The notes under the pieces are model-generated. The model was not told the DNA's origin. It did not search any database and saw only the letters and a list, made by a program, of their open reading frames with translations. The position numbers were made by a program, and so were the translations under genes. From NCBI GenBank assembly GCA_963576475.1, contig OY754970.1, forward strand, positions 42,455,147 to 42,519,146: 64,000 nt of DNA. The letters are read 5' to 3'. The DNA comes from Molanna angustata (taxonomy: Eukaryota; Arthropoda; Insecta; Trichoptera; Molannidae). Positions 45,378 to 59,722 of the stretch are shown one piece after another (position 1 is the first letter of the stretch; each line of letters begins with the position of its first letter).

Positions 45378-48300
45378 GCAATCTTTATATCCTTACCAAC
45401 GGAACTCAGATTGTAGAAATTTTTACGTATTTCACAGAGATTTATGTCATTAGGTCTTGTATTTAAATTAGAAGCGATTGCAGAGACACAGCTGAGTGAA
45501 TCGGTAAAAATGATTGCCCTTTGAAGATTTAGACTGTGTATGGAGTCAAGTGCTATTTTGATTGCCACACATTCCGCAGAGAATATAGAAGTTTGGAATG
45601 AAAGTTTATATTTGCTCTCAATTTTGAGACTAGGAATGAATACCCCGACTCCCAGAGCAGAATCATTTGACATTTTAGAACCATCAGTAAATATGTGAAT
45701 ATGGGAGGGATAGGATGAAATAAAATCCTGGAAAATTGAACGGTTCTCAGAAGGGTTAAAAGAAGATTTGAGAATACCAATGTCTTTATGTATCTCTGGT
45801 ATGTGGATAATTGCCTCGTAAGGGATATTGTAGTAAGGAGGAACAGTAGATTCTGGGGGAAGGTAGTGAGATTGAGAGAAATATATATAACTCTTGCAAA
45901 GACATGGAATTTGTTTGCCCCTCCTTATATGTTCCTTCAGCAGAGACACAAGGATTTTTAATGGGTCTGTTAGCAATTTGTTTGGGGTTGAAAATCTTCT
46001 AAGAAGGAAACTGTCTGATAGAAATTGTCTTCGGAGAATCAAAGGAGGGTCTACACTCTCCACTTGAAGGACATTTACAGGTGATGATCCCATAGCTCCG
46101 AGCACCAGCCTAAGGGATTTTGATTGGACTACATTGAGTCTCTTTTGGAGATATTTGGGGAGAGGGTCGAGAATGAAACTTCCATAATCCAGATGGCTGC
46201 GGATTAAAGCATTGTACATGAGTTTCATTGTGGTCGGGTGACTTCCCCACCATACTCTACTCACAGCACGTAAAATATTAAAATTTTTCTCACATGAGGA
46301 AACCACAGTATCAATGTGTCGTTTCCATGAAAGCTTTGAGTCAAGGATCATACCTAGGAATCTGACCGATTTAACACAGGAGACTGTCATGTTGTCAATA
46401 GTTACAACGATATTTGGGAGCTTACGTTTTTTTGTAAATATAACAGTCTGACACTTGGAAGGGGCCAGATGCAGATTCAGTGAATTAAGCTTGCCATTTA
46501 AGTTCTGAAGATTCGTTATCAGGTTTTCTTTTGCAGTCTCTATATCTCTACTAAACGAGTATATTACAATATCGTCCGCATATTGTAGGATTTTACAATC
46601 TTTCGTAACAACGGAATGTATTTGTGCACAATAAAGATTAAAAAGTATGGGACTCAAGACAGATCCCTGAGGCAATCCTTTATATATTTTTCTAACGAAT
46701 CGGGAATCGTTAGTCTCAATAACTATACTGCGCTCAGAGAGAATATTATGGATCAAGTTCGTCAAAAGACGCGGTACTCCCAAGCCCAATAGAATCTCAC
46801 TCAATCTCTCTAATAAGACGTTGTCGAATGCAGAAACGATATCCAAAAAACTGGCAATAACCGCTCCTTTTTTATTAAATGCAATACGAATATCTGTAAC
46901 AAGTATGCTTAAATTATCCAAACACGACTTAGTTTTTCGAAATCCAAACTGATGAGCAGGTATGAGTTTGTTATGTTCCATGTACCAATCCAACCTATTC
47001 TTAATCATGTGTTCAAGTATCTTTAAAACGCAAGAAGATAGGGCAATTGGCCGATATGAATTACTGTAAGTAGGATCCTTTCCAGGTTTCAAGATGGGGA
47101 TTATTTTTTGGGAATGCCATTCCTCAGGTATGTAACCTGTAGATAGACATAAGTTAAAAAATGAAAGGAGATGAGTTTTGAAGTCATCTGGAAGGAATTT
47201 AAAAGCAGGGTAAGGGATGTCGTCTAACCCTGGAGATGTATTCCTGACGGCTTTCAAAGGGATGATCAACTCACTCAGCGAGAAAGGAGAGTCTAGCATT
47301 GACAGCCGAGGTTGAGGAATAATAGTCTGCATCTTCAGTTCACTATAATTGGGAACAAAAGGAGGTGCCAATTTGTCGCAAAACTCTTCAAGACATGAAT
47401 CAATTCTTGTTGAGTTTTTTGGGGAGACGACTGAGCCTCTGAAACGTCTTATAGAGTTCCAAACCACTGAAGTGGGGGTTCTAGGCGACAAAGAACTGCA
47501 GAAATTATACCATCCTCTTCTTTTTTTTTGGCGTAACATTTTTTTTGTTTGCGCTTGGATTTGTTTGGCATGCAGAAAATTTTCCATGGTCATATTATTT
47601 TGAAAAGATTTTACTGCAAATTTACGCTTTTTAACCATTACAGTACATTCTCTGTCCCACCAAGGTGGAGAAGGACGGGTTTTATTTTGGTGTTCAGAAT
47701 ATTTGGGTACAGAATAGTCAATAGAGTCGTGTATGATACCCTTCAGAGTTTTGTAGCATTCCTCTACATCTGGAGAAAGAAATATACTGCCACATTCACT
47801 ATCAAGTTTAACTTGGATGGAATTATTATATTCCTGCCAATTGGCCTTGTTGAAATTTTTTCCTTGCCTAGGAGATCTCGATGTGAGGGAAAATCTAATG
47901 TGCAAATTCAATATAATGGGATAGTGATCACTAGAAAATGGATCTCTCATTACCTGCCATAAGGACTGGCAGGCTAATGAAGAAGATACTATTGATAAAT
48001 CCACTGCGCTAGGGTTTTGAGAAGGAGGGGAAAATCTGGTTGGAGAACCATCGTTCAGTATGCATAAATTATGCAAGTCTACAAATGATAGTATACATCT
48101 TCCTGAACTATCTGTCCATGCGGATCCCCAACTCACTGAATGGCTATTGAAATCTCCAAGAATTACATAAGGTGGAGGAACGAGATCCATTATTGAGTTC
48201 CAATAATGTTCATCGAAAGATTTATGGGGAGGAATGTATGTAGAGATATATGTAATATTTGAAACCGAGATAGCAACTACTTGAACTTCTTGATTTGGTG

Positions 48301-48559
48301 GTAAGGAGATTCGTTTCCAAGAAAGCGATCTATGTATTAAAAAGGCAGTGCCTCCACCTCTAGAATATAAACGATCATCCCGAACACAATCATAGCCCGG
48401 AATGTTATAATACTGGCCACTTTGCAGCCAGGTTTCATTTAATGCACAAATTTTAATTTCATATTTTTGTAATAAATGAATTATATCGCATCTATTAGCA
48501 ATTGTGCTTCGACAATTAAATTGTAAAATGGAGAGAGTATTACAATTATTCAAAGCCAT
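45293..48559 (-). CDS. LINE ORF2: endonuclease, RT and start of RNase H
   Basis: 1088 codons starting MALNNCNTLSILQFNCRSTI. The AP-endonuclease shows ALNETWLQSG, ILGDFNSHSVSWGS and FSSDHYPIIL. The RT shows NSYRPIALSSCVLKILEHM, FLDIVSAFDNVLL, GLPQGSVLSPILFNLYCAQI and LQYADDIVIYS. RNase H begins with IFTDGSKMSN (catalytic D), AECVAI (E) and IFTDSLSC (D). The frame then diverges after IAWFP, where one G appears lost near 45366. The rest of RNase H continues in another frame. Both the endonuclease and RT look complete. Confidence 0.9.
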   Translation of the reverse strand: MALNNCNTLSILQFNCRSTIANRCDIIHLLQKYEIKICALNETWLQSGQYYNIPGYDCVRDDRLYSRGGGTAFLIHRSLSWKRISLPPNQEVQVVAISVSNITYISTYIPPHKSFDEHYWNSIMDLVPPPYVILGDFNSHSVSWGSAWTDSSGRCILSFVDLHNLCILNDGSPTRFSPPSQNPSAVDLSIVSSSLACQSLWQVMRDPFSSDHYPIILNLHIRFSLTSRSPRQGKNFNKANWQEYNNSIQVKLDSECGSIFLSPDVEECYKTLKGIIHDSIDYSVPKYSEHQNKTRPSPPWWDRECTVMVKKRKFAVKSFQNNMTMENFLHAKQIQAQTKKMLRQKKRRGWYNFCSSLSPRTPTSVVWNSIRRFRGSVVSPKNSTRIDSCLEEFCDKLAPPFVPNYSELKMQTIIPQPRLSMLDSPFSLSELIIPLKAVRNTSPGLDDIPYPAFKFLPDDFKTHLLSFFNLCLSTGYIPEEWHSQKIIPILKPGKDPTYSNSYRPIALSSCVLKILEHMIKNRLDWYMEHNKLIPAHQFGFRKTKSCLDNLSILVTDIRIAFNKKGAVIASFLDIVSAFDNVLLERLSEILLGLGVPRLLTNLIHNILSERSIVIETNDSRFVRKIYKGLPQGSVLSPILFNLYCAQIHSVVTKDCKILQYADDIVIYSFSRDIETAKENLITNLQNLNGKLNSLNLHLAPSKCQTVIFTKKRKLPNIVVTIDNMTVSCVKSVRFLGMILDSKLSWKRHIDTVVSSCEKNFNILRAVSRVWWGSHPTTMKLMYNALIRSHLDYGSFILDPLPKYLQKRLNVVQSKSLRLVLGAMGSSPVNVLQVESVDPPLILRRQFLSDSFLLRRFSTPNKLLTDPLKILVSLLKEHIRRGKQIPCLCKSYIYFSQSHYLPPESTVPPYYNIPYEAIIHIPEIHKDIGILKSSFNPSENRSIFQDFISSYPSHIHIFTDGSKMSNDSALGVGVFIPSLKIESKYKLSFQTSIFSAECVAIKIALDSIHSLNLQRAIIFTDSLSCVSAIASNLNTRPNDINLCEIRKNFYNLSSVGKDIKIAWFPHTEESRATILRTGWPNPPLSRAKI

Positions 48560-48568
48560 TATGATTAT

Positions 48569-49846
48569 CTACTTTTTTTGGCTCAGTAAGTCAAGTAAAA
48601 ATGGCATGGCAGAGGCAACGTGGGACGGTAGGTTAGGAGTATCAGATATCAACGATATTAATATTTTTGCAATGACTTGTAAGGTTTCACCATAACTCAC
48701 ATCAACTGATTTATTATTTATAATCGTTTTGTGCGGGTTATTTAATGCGCACCCGTTTTGAGGGTCATTTAATTGGCCATTATTATAAAGTAAACAGGCA
48801 TCATGGCCTTTTTGATCGAATATTTGGGTGTTTTGTGGATTTCGAGAAGACTTAGATATACTGTTTGAGCGGTGAAGAGATGGTATAGTATTTACAGTTT
48901 TAATTGCCTCAGTATAACTCTTCCGAGGAGCGGGGATTTTACTACTTGCTTCTTTGTATGAAACACTGTCTTTGGCCATTATGTACTTGACTTCTCTTTC
49001 TCTAGTCACAAAGGAACATGTAAAACTATTTGCCGGGTGCTGACCATTGCAATTAACACATTTTTCTGAGCCTGCTGGGACAGGGCATTCCGATGCTAGG
49101 TGGTGGTCGGCACATTTTAGACATCTCGGGTTGTTCTTAGATTTGCAATCTTTCATAATATGGCCAAACTTACAGCAAATATAGCATTGAGAAGTGGGGT
49201 AGGTATACAGTTCAACGGGTAGCGAGTTGTGGAACAGGAATACGTTCTTGGGAAGAGACTGTCCCTCGAATGTAAGTACCACCGTTTGGGATGGAACCCA
49301 CTTCGTGGAACCTGATGACGTATCCCTCCTGTTCAGTCTCCTGGCTTTTATTATTTTACCACAAGGATCTGGTACACTTGTAAATTCTATAATTTCTTCT
49401 TCACTTAAGTCTAAATCTACGGACCTCACTAAACCCATTTTAGTTATTTTAAAAGTAGGTATGTACGCTTTTATATCATTTTTAGTAACAAAATCGCTTG
49501 TAATGAAGTTGTTTGCACTGAGTGCAGAGGTAAATCTTAGTACAATTTTGTTCCTCCCTTCTCCCTTAACTCCACCGATAGCAATATCTTTGATTTTGTT
49601 ATTAAATAATTTCCTTCCAAAATACATAGTATTAATATTTTTATTTTCTATATTTTGGACGTACACTATAAAAGGCCCTGTAGAGTAAGCAGGGTAAAAT
49701 TTCTTAATATAATCTTTTTTGGGCGGGGAAGGCTGAGGAGAGGAACGACCTATTACCGGATCCGAGGAACCCTGCTCAAGTAAAGCATCATCAGCCTTAC
49801 GTTTCAAGGCCCTCGGATCAGGAGGCTTAGTCTCGTCCACCTCCAT
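48569..49846 (-). CDS. LINE ORF1: nucleic-acid-binding gag-like protein
   Basis: 425 codons starting MEVDETKPPDPRALKRK. The central fold has GPFIVYVQNIENKN, KIIKARRLNRRD and VVLTFEGQSLP. Three zinc knuckles follow at about residues 230-285: CYICCKFGHIMKDC, CLKCADHHLASEC and CVNCNGQHPANSFTC. The protein is expected to bind the element RNA and form the particle used for target-primed reverse transcription. The frame is uninterrupted. The related ORF1 at 17722 is frameshifted between its first and second knuckles. Confidence 0.88.
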   Translation of the reverse strand: MEVDETKPPDPRALKRKADDALLEQGSSDPVIGRSSPQPSPPKKDYIKKFYPAYSTGPFIVYVQNIENKNINTMYFGRKLFNNKIKDIAIGGVKGEGRNKIVLRFTSALSANNFITSDFVTKNDIKAYIPTFKITKMGLVRSVDLDLSEEEIIEFTSVPDPCGKIIKARRLNRRDTSSGSTKWVPSQTVVLTFEGQSLPKNVFLFHNSLPVELYTYPTSQCYICCKFGHIMKDCKSKNNPRCLKCADHHLASECPVPAGSEKCVNCNGQHPANSFTCSFVTREREVKYIMAKDSVSYKEASSKIPAPRKSYTEAIKTVNTIPSLHRSNSISKSSRNPQNTQIFDQKGHDACLLYNNGQLNDPQNGCALNNPHKTIINNKSVDVSYGETLQVIAKILISLISDTPNLPSHVASAMPFLLDLLSQKK

Positions 49847-50190
49847 TTTCGCGATTCAGCACTTAAATAAAATAATAAAGGTACCTATGTAGGTACTATG
49901 TAATTGAAAAAATTAAAAAAACAAAACAAAAACTGCAGCTGTCAAACAAATCAAATGCAAAACAGAAATAACCTAAAAATCAATAGCAATTCATCATATT
50001 GCGGTCAAAATAATAATAAAATCAAAATAAAATATGAAAGAATAAACTTGAAATAGATAAACAAAAATAACAGCAATAAAATCTTATCTGTTCGCTGTGT
50101 AGTTAACGTAGGTAGATCAAATATTCGTACGAAGCACAACTGCACAACCGTTCACTAGCAACGTTCCCAAGTACATCCTAGAAAGTATTA

Positions 50191-50468
50191 AGTTCCAGGA
50201 ATATGCATTGAATATAAAATTATTAGAAATGACACATTAAGGACCCAAAGACCCGTTAATATGATAAAACCATTATAAGAGAAAGTTTTCCAAGAATCAA
50301 GGTATTTTGTTGAAACAAAATAATAGATGTCTGGCTTCTATGCTACCATAACCCATGGTAATATTTTGATCATAATACCTATGTATATATCAATCGGCCC
50401 TCTTTTTTGATCAAGATATACCATGTGAAGACCAAAGAAACCAAACATCATGTAAGTAGACAAAACTA
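50191..50468. other. Probable 3' part of the gypsy relic
   Basis: This stretch lies 3' of the integrase C-terminus and 5' (plus strand) of it lies the LINE target site. No LTR boundary can be recognised. Confidence 0.35.
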
Positions 50469-50951
50469 TTATGCCGGAGCTGAACGAATCTCATCGGCAT
50501 GAACTTTAACAGGCTTCCCGCGACGTTCTACCCAGTAAACGTGTCCTCTTCCGATGGGCAATAAGATCCGATGCGGACCACTCCATTTAGGAGCAAATCC
50601 AGCGTGAAAACCGGTATTCATATCAGACTGAGGGTGTTTTCTAATTAATACAGCCTGCCCTATATCGTATTTCGAAACCGTATCATTATCAGGTGCGTAA
50701 CGTTGTCGATATTCCTCCTGAGACGCTCGTATTTCGTTATCTAACTGGGTACGCTCACGTGCTCCCGCTGTTGGGAAGATATCTCCATCGGGAGAATGAA
50801 TCATCCATTCACCTGGACGGGGAATGTCGTAACCTAATAATGCCGTGCCAGGAGATACGCCTGTTGACTCATTACGACGACCACGTAACGCATATAAAAT
50901 AGTCGGTAAATGTTCATCCCAACGATTATGAGGTTGACCTTGTAAATAAAT
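50469..50951 (-). pseudogene. Ty3/gypsy integrase, C-terminal part
   Basis: It encodes QGQPHNRWDEHLPTILYALR, TGVSPGTALLGYDIP and KWSGPHRILLPIGRGHVYWV, the region after the integrase DDE core with a GPY/F-like module. It joins the upstream part (62358-63035) when the copia element and one copy of taaat are discounted. It ends in a stop at 50469. Confidence 0.8.
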
Positions 50952-51149
50952 TGTTGGGATATTCAAGTGCAAATAAGTGGTTTTTTATGAAAGTAAAAGA
51001 CGAAAGATTACCACACACACACGATGGTTTCTTTATTCTAAATATTTTAAACAGCAATCACCTTCCTGTACAAGTACAAAACAAGTCAAGTCAAACACTA
51101 TTCAAACACAGACAATACAGTACAAGAAAATGTCCCTTTTTCTTCAACA
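50952..51149 (-). repeat. Copia 3' LTR
   Basis: 198 bp copy downstream of the polypurine tract. Its outer edge abuts taaat and the split gypsy integrase. Confidence 0.92.
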
Positions 51150-51163
51150 CTCCCCCAAAAAGG
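51150..51163 (-). promoter_or_regulatory. Copia polypurine tract
   Basis: CCTTTTTGGGGGAG on the minus strand lies immediately before the 3' LTR, at the position expected for plus-strand priming. Confidence 0.65.
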
Positions 51164-51267
51164 ACATTTATTTTATAACATAAACTTAAAAGTAGATTAC
51201 TTATAATCTAATCAATCTAACAATGAAACTTACTACATAAGTAGTATACTTTTAATATATTATATCT

Positions 51268-52069
51268 ACATCTTAATAATTCCAATCAATTGCCTTAAAA
51301 ATTCAAATCTAGTTTTATGAAGTGCTTTAGTACACAAATCACTCAGCTGCATATCTGTAGGAACATATTCCAATGCAATAATGTTTGTATCATATTTTTC
51401 TTTAATAAAGTTATATTTAATATCAATGTGTTTGGAACGTTTATTTATATTACCATTCTTAATGTAACTTATGCAACTTTGATTATCAATATTCAAAGTA
51501 ATTGGACATATTTCTGTAATATGATAAATATCAATTAAAAATTGTTTTGTCCACAAAATCTGTTTTGTTGCTTCACATGCTGCCATGAATTCGGCTTCCA
51601 TAGTAGATAATGCTACACTTGGTTGTCTTTTACTAGACCAAGATATAGCAGCCCCGTTTTTCATAACTATATAGCCCGTTGTACTTCTTCTTGTGTCCAT
51701 GCAACCCCCGTAATCTGAGTCTGAATATACACTTATGTTATTAGACATATTTTGTTTATAAAAGAGACCATATTCTCTTGTAGTATTCAAATAATTTATG
51801 ACTTTCTTTACTGCAGTCCAATGTATTTTACTGTTACAATTTAAAAATCTACTCAATACACTAACTGCATACATTATATCTGGTCGACTCACTGTCGCAA
51901 TATAGAGAAGTGAGCCTACAGCTTCCCTATAAGGAACACTTTCATCGCTCTGCTCCCCCTTAACCAGACCTCGATACTTGTTTGGGTCTGCTGGTATAAC
52001 AGCAGACTTAGCATTACTTAGTCCAAAAGTTTGAACAATTTTATCTATATATTTACACTGATTGTCGCG
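51268..52069 (-). pseudogene. Copia RT end and RNase H
   Basis: It resumes with DNQCKYIDKIVQTFGLSNAK and continues SRPDIMYAVSVLSRF. RNase H follows with VYSDSDYGGCMDTRRSTTGY, STMEAEFMA, LNIDNQSCI and RSKHIDIKYNFIKEKY. The family C-terminus ends KTRFEFLRQLIG with a few more residues and a stop near 51266. Confidence 0.85.
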
Positions 52070-54465
52070 TGTCGAAAACCACACGACAAAGGTTCTGAGC
52101 AAAGCCAGGTATTTTTGCTAAGGATTGAATGAGTTTAGTACATGTCTCATGTCAAAAAGAACACCACAATTTGTTTTGAACAAATCCGCGTATTTCTACT
52201 AAGAACTAAGTAAGTTTTCATACAAATTGGCATGATGATGATGATTAGTTTGTGACGTCACGATCGAAGTCGAGTGTAGATATGCTATACTTTTTTTTCA
52301 CTTCTCTAAAAGTTTATACTGAATACTCCCTCTAGTAAATAACCAGTGTTGCTGTCTCTTTTCCTCAGTATAATCGCGTATGTTGTCATCCTTCTCTGTT
52401 TACATATAGCCGAATACGTGTCAACTACATAAGACAATTATCTATTATGTATGACGTCTTTTTAGGGTGTCCACACTATTACTCAATCTTCGCCTAGTGG
52501 AACGTATAGTTGAAAAATTCCTTTTTTAAAGAAAAAGTTTTGTAAGTATAGATTATTATTTCAGTGTTATATATTTCCAAATGGTTGGACTCACATTGTT
52601 AAGTTTTTGTTGAAGTGTGAGGAGATACATAGCAGAAGTAAAAATAAAATTAAATATAGTATTTGGAAGAAGATCTTGTATGAGGAAAGAATTATGGTTG
52701 ATATTGAAATACACTATTATTAATTACTGGTTTTCCTAGCATCATTGATTTTGGGTAAAGAATTAGTTGGTTAAGTATAAAGAAAAGGTAGAATTGAGGA
52801 TAAGTTCATTTTATTGACTCACGTTTTTATATAACTTTTTTAATAAACTTCCCTATCCTAATGAAAAGTTATAATAATAGCATTGAAAGACTTGTGAGTT
52901 GAGTATGAAGTTTTCCGAAATCTTAGTAAGTTAGGAGAGTTAGGAAATGTTTTTATTCCTTTCTATTTTCGTGCGTATAGGCAACGAATTCATCATTGAA
53001 CAATCTTGGGTTTTCATTTTTGTTAAATAATGGTCACCAAAATTCACATTCGTAAAAAAATAATTATTAGAAATCCTAAAAAGATGATCTGGCTACACCC
53101 CCTTATGTACTAAATACATAACGCAGTCAACGCGGCTTATGTACCTACAATTAGCGAGCGAACTCCAAGTTGAAAATTCAGGCGGGTTGTCAGTAATTGT
53201 GCCGCCTAAACTTATAACATCTATCTTTGAAAATTCGTAGCGTCTCTAATTTAGGCGTTAGAACAGTTTCGTTTTCAATCTCAGAATCGTGTAGGGATTG
53301 TGGATGTTTTGTGATTAAAGGAAAAAATAATATTTTTTTTTTCATACGATTCCATTGATTTAGCGCTCCGAAAATCCGCGAGATAACTTTCTCTAGTAGC
53401 GTATTCAGAGGGACTGAAAGCCTCTCTGACTTACGCACACACTCACAGATTGCTAATACCGAACTTATAAATATGACTACTCACGAAGCAGTAAGTCAGT
53501 TTTATTTTCATTCTCAAAGTAAATTCTTTAAAAAAAACTTGTCTTTGCGAACGAATTATCGCGTGAGTCTCGCATATAGAACATTTTCCCCGGCCTCGGG
53601 CGCCGGATTTTATTTCTTTTTTTTTTATAAGAAAAAATAATAGAGTTTTTTTTTTAATAAGGCGATTAGATATTTTTTTTTAAGAAGAAAAATGTGCAAA
53701 TTTAAATAATATTAATATTAATATTACTGCTTAGATGACTTATAAAAATAATCAAAATTATATTATCACTAGCCCTTTCTACATCAAGCATTTTTTTTTC
53801 TCATACGACACTAAAATATATACATACATACTTGCACATCATTACTTCAACCTACCACAAAACCTTACAAAAATAACTAACACTATGACGAATTAAAATA
53901 ATAGAACTGATTTATATAACGCTACTCTGGTACAGGCATAGCCTAGTAGAGTAGCCTAATCCACAAATTAAAATATATAAACGTATACACTAATGACAAA
54001 CTTAACTTTTTCTTACTTAAAGTATAACTTATAATTTTTATTAACTACTGTATAAAGTTATATTGTACTTATTGTTATTATTATACTTGTAAAAAGGATT
54101 TTAATAAATAAATAAAAAAAAAAATAAAAAAATAAAATAAGGATGTATCAGATCTCTGCATTGTATTTAATAATATTCTTTTATTATTTTTTTTTTAAAT
54201 TAAAATTCGTCTTCATAAATTTAAATCTCGGAAGAAACATTGGAAATTCGTTTTCATTATAATTGTCGAACGATCATTTCGGTATTTAGAAGCGTTGATT
54301 TTGGCTAAAAGAAAAGGAATGGAAGGAATTAAGTCTTTAACGTTGCGGAGTATATAAAAAAAGGAGATTCATTCAATATGATTTGGAGAGCTGATAATTC
54401 TTATCCATAATAAAAAAAAATTCTATTTCTTGTTGTCCGAATTAGGTGCAAGATAGATTTGGGTT

Positions 54466-55440
54466 AAAGTAAGCGGAAGCCGCTTGAAAGAGCTAATTAT
54501 TCAATTATATACACTGGCTTGAGTTCCAGACAGTTTTAAGCATCGTCAAGAAATATATATTAAACTTCGCGCCAAAAAGAACAAGTAAGCGGAAGCCGCT
54601 TGAAAGAGCAAATAATTCAAATAATATACACTGGCTTGAGTTCCAGACAGTTTTAAGCATCGTCAAGAAAAATATATTAAACTTCGCGCCAAAAAGAACA
54701 AGTAAGCGGAAGCCGCTTAAAGGAGCTAAGTATTCAATTATATACACTGGCTTGAGTTCCAGACAGTCTAAGCATCGTCAAGGAAATATAAATTGGATTT
54801 CGCGCCAAAAAGAACAAGTAAGCGGAAGCCGCTTGAAAGAGCTAATTATTCAATTATATACACTGGCTTGAGTTCCAGACAGTTTTAAGCATCGTCAAGA
54901 AAAATATATTAAACTTCGCGCCAAAAAGAACAAGTAAGCGGAAGCCGCTTAAAGGAGCTAAGTATTCAATTATATACACTGGCTTGAGTTCCAGACAGTC
55001 TAAGCATCGTCAAGGAAATATAAATTGGATTTCGCGCCAAAAAGAACAAGTTAGCGGAAGCCGCTTAAAAGAGCAAATTATTCAATTATATACACTGGTT
55101 TGAGTTCCAGACAGTCTAAGCATCGTCAAGGAAATATAAATTGGATTTCGCGCCAAAAAGAACAAGTAAGCGGAAGCCGCTTGAAAGAGCTAATTATTCA
55201 ATTATATACACTGGCTTGAGTTCCAGACAGTTTTAAGCATCGTCAAGGAAATGTAAATTGGATTTCGCGCCAAAAAAGGGCAAGTGAGCGGAAGCCGCTT
55301 GAAAGGCAGATTATTCAAGTAATATACTCTGGTTTGAGTTCTAGACAAGCTAACATCGTCAAAAGAAATATATAAATAAAACCTTCGCACCGAGAGGCAG
55401 GTGAGCTGAAGCTGCTTGAGGAAGAAAGACCGGCTGTTCG
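54466..55440. repeat. Eight-copy tandem repeat of about 116 bp
   Basis: The word GGCTTGAGTTCCAGACAG (or GGTTTGAGTTC) recurs at about 54516, 54633, 54749, 54865, 54981, 55097, 55213 and 55331, so spacing is 116-118 bp. Each unit carries the inverted word AAGCGGAAGCCGCTT and a TTCGCGCCAAAAAGAACAAG segment. Alternate units are more alike, hinting at a two-unit higher-order period. The last unit is diverged. Confidence 0.9.
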
Positions 55441-55544
55441 GCGATGTATGTGCGCGAGCTTGATTTCCAAACCAAATAAAGTACACATGGAAAACATTTC
55501 ATAATATTTTCCCGCGTAAATGTTGAACAATCACCTTATAGATT

Positions 55545-55773
<229 letters not shown>

Positions 55774-55979
55774 ATAATATTTTTATCTCGGTTTTCCCGT
55801 GTCAGTAGGTCTTGACTAAGACCATTTGTCTTCTGACGTTTGACGTGAAAATGCCTGGTGATATTCAGGCGAAACGTCAGAAGACAAATGGTCTTAGTCA
55901 AGACCTACTGACACGGGAAAACCGAGATAAAAATATTATAACATATTTCACCCGTGAAAACATCAAATATAACATATAC

Positions 55980-56041
55980 ATACATACATACATACCATCA
56001 CGCCATGTCCCTCGCGGGGTAGGCAGAGAGAACAGAACGCC
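55980..56041 (-). mobile_element. RTE LINE 3' terminus fragment
   Basis: It has the CATACATACC tail and the ATCACGCCATGTCCCTCGCG terminus also seen at 2196 and 3771. It ends directly at (TA)n tract 2. Confidence 0.6.
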
Positions 56042-56238
<197 letters not shown>

Positions 56239-56370
56239 ATATTTGATGTTTTCACGGGTGAAATATGTTATAATATTTTTATTTTTATGCCTGGTGATAT
56301 TCAGGCGAAACGTCGGAAGACAAATGGTCTTAGTCAAGACCTACTGACACGGGAAAACCGAGATAAAAAT

Positions 56371-59026
<2,656 letters not shown>

Positions 59027-59039
59027 TTAGGGTGTGACA

Positions 59040-59719
59040 TGATGTATGAAAATACCATTGTCGAGGTTCTCAATAAACATACCAATATAACAAGTAGGTT
59101 TCATGTTAACAATAATATTAAAATTGCTCGACAGATCTTTTACAATAGATAACATCTCATCAGTACTTTCAGACATCAACAAACCATCATCAACATATAG
59201 CAACAAAAATACAGTCTTGGAAAAGTCATTGTTTGTCCTAAACACACATTGATCAGAATCAAATTGTTTAAAACCAAATTTTTGTAATATTTCTTTAAAT
59301 TTAAGATTCCAACATCTTGGAGCTTGCTTCAGACCATACAATGACTTGACCAATTTACAAACTAAACCTGGGTCAGCATGTGATCCTTCTGGACAGTTCA
59401 TATACACTTCTTCTTTTAGTTCTCCATAAAGAAATGCTGTTTTGACATCAAATTGTATCATCTTATAATTCTTTTCTGCAGCCATTGAAAACATTAACCT
59501 AATTGAATCATACTTTACAGTAGGTGAGAATGTCTCAGTGTAATCAGTCTCTTTTTGTGAGCAACCTTTGGCACAAAGTCTTGCTTTGTACCTTATTCCA
59601 TGTGTCTCTTCTTTCACTTTGAAAATCCACTTCGAATCGATGACTCTTTTACCCACCAGTCGAGGCAATAATTTCCAAGTTCCATTTTTTTCATGAGCAT
59701 CAAGTTCTTCGTCTAGAAC
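59040..59719 (-). pseudogene. Copia reverse transcriptase, N-terminal half
   Basis: It continues in the same frame beyond the TAG. It shows KWIFKVKEETHGIRYKARLC, FDVKTAFLYGELKEEVYM, SLYGLKQAPRCWN and the active site LLLYVDDGLL. It breaks off after DNGIFIHH, where foreign sequence begins. Confidence 0.85.
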
Positions 59720-59722
59720 TTT

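Larger units (their letters stand above)
44577..50190 (-). mobile_element. Nearly intact I-like LINE with poly(A) tail and 12-bp target duplication
   Basis: Exact copies of tagaaagtatta lie at 44577-44588 and 50179-50190, so the element spans 44589-50178 (5.6 kb). On the minus strand it has a 5' UTR of about 330 bp, ORF1 (425 codons), a 9-nt gap and ORF2. After that come a 3' UTR and a run of about 14 A. The only lesion I see is one missing base in RNase H. It shares family features with the LINE at 17554-23450 but is a different, younger family. Confidence 0.9.
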
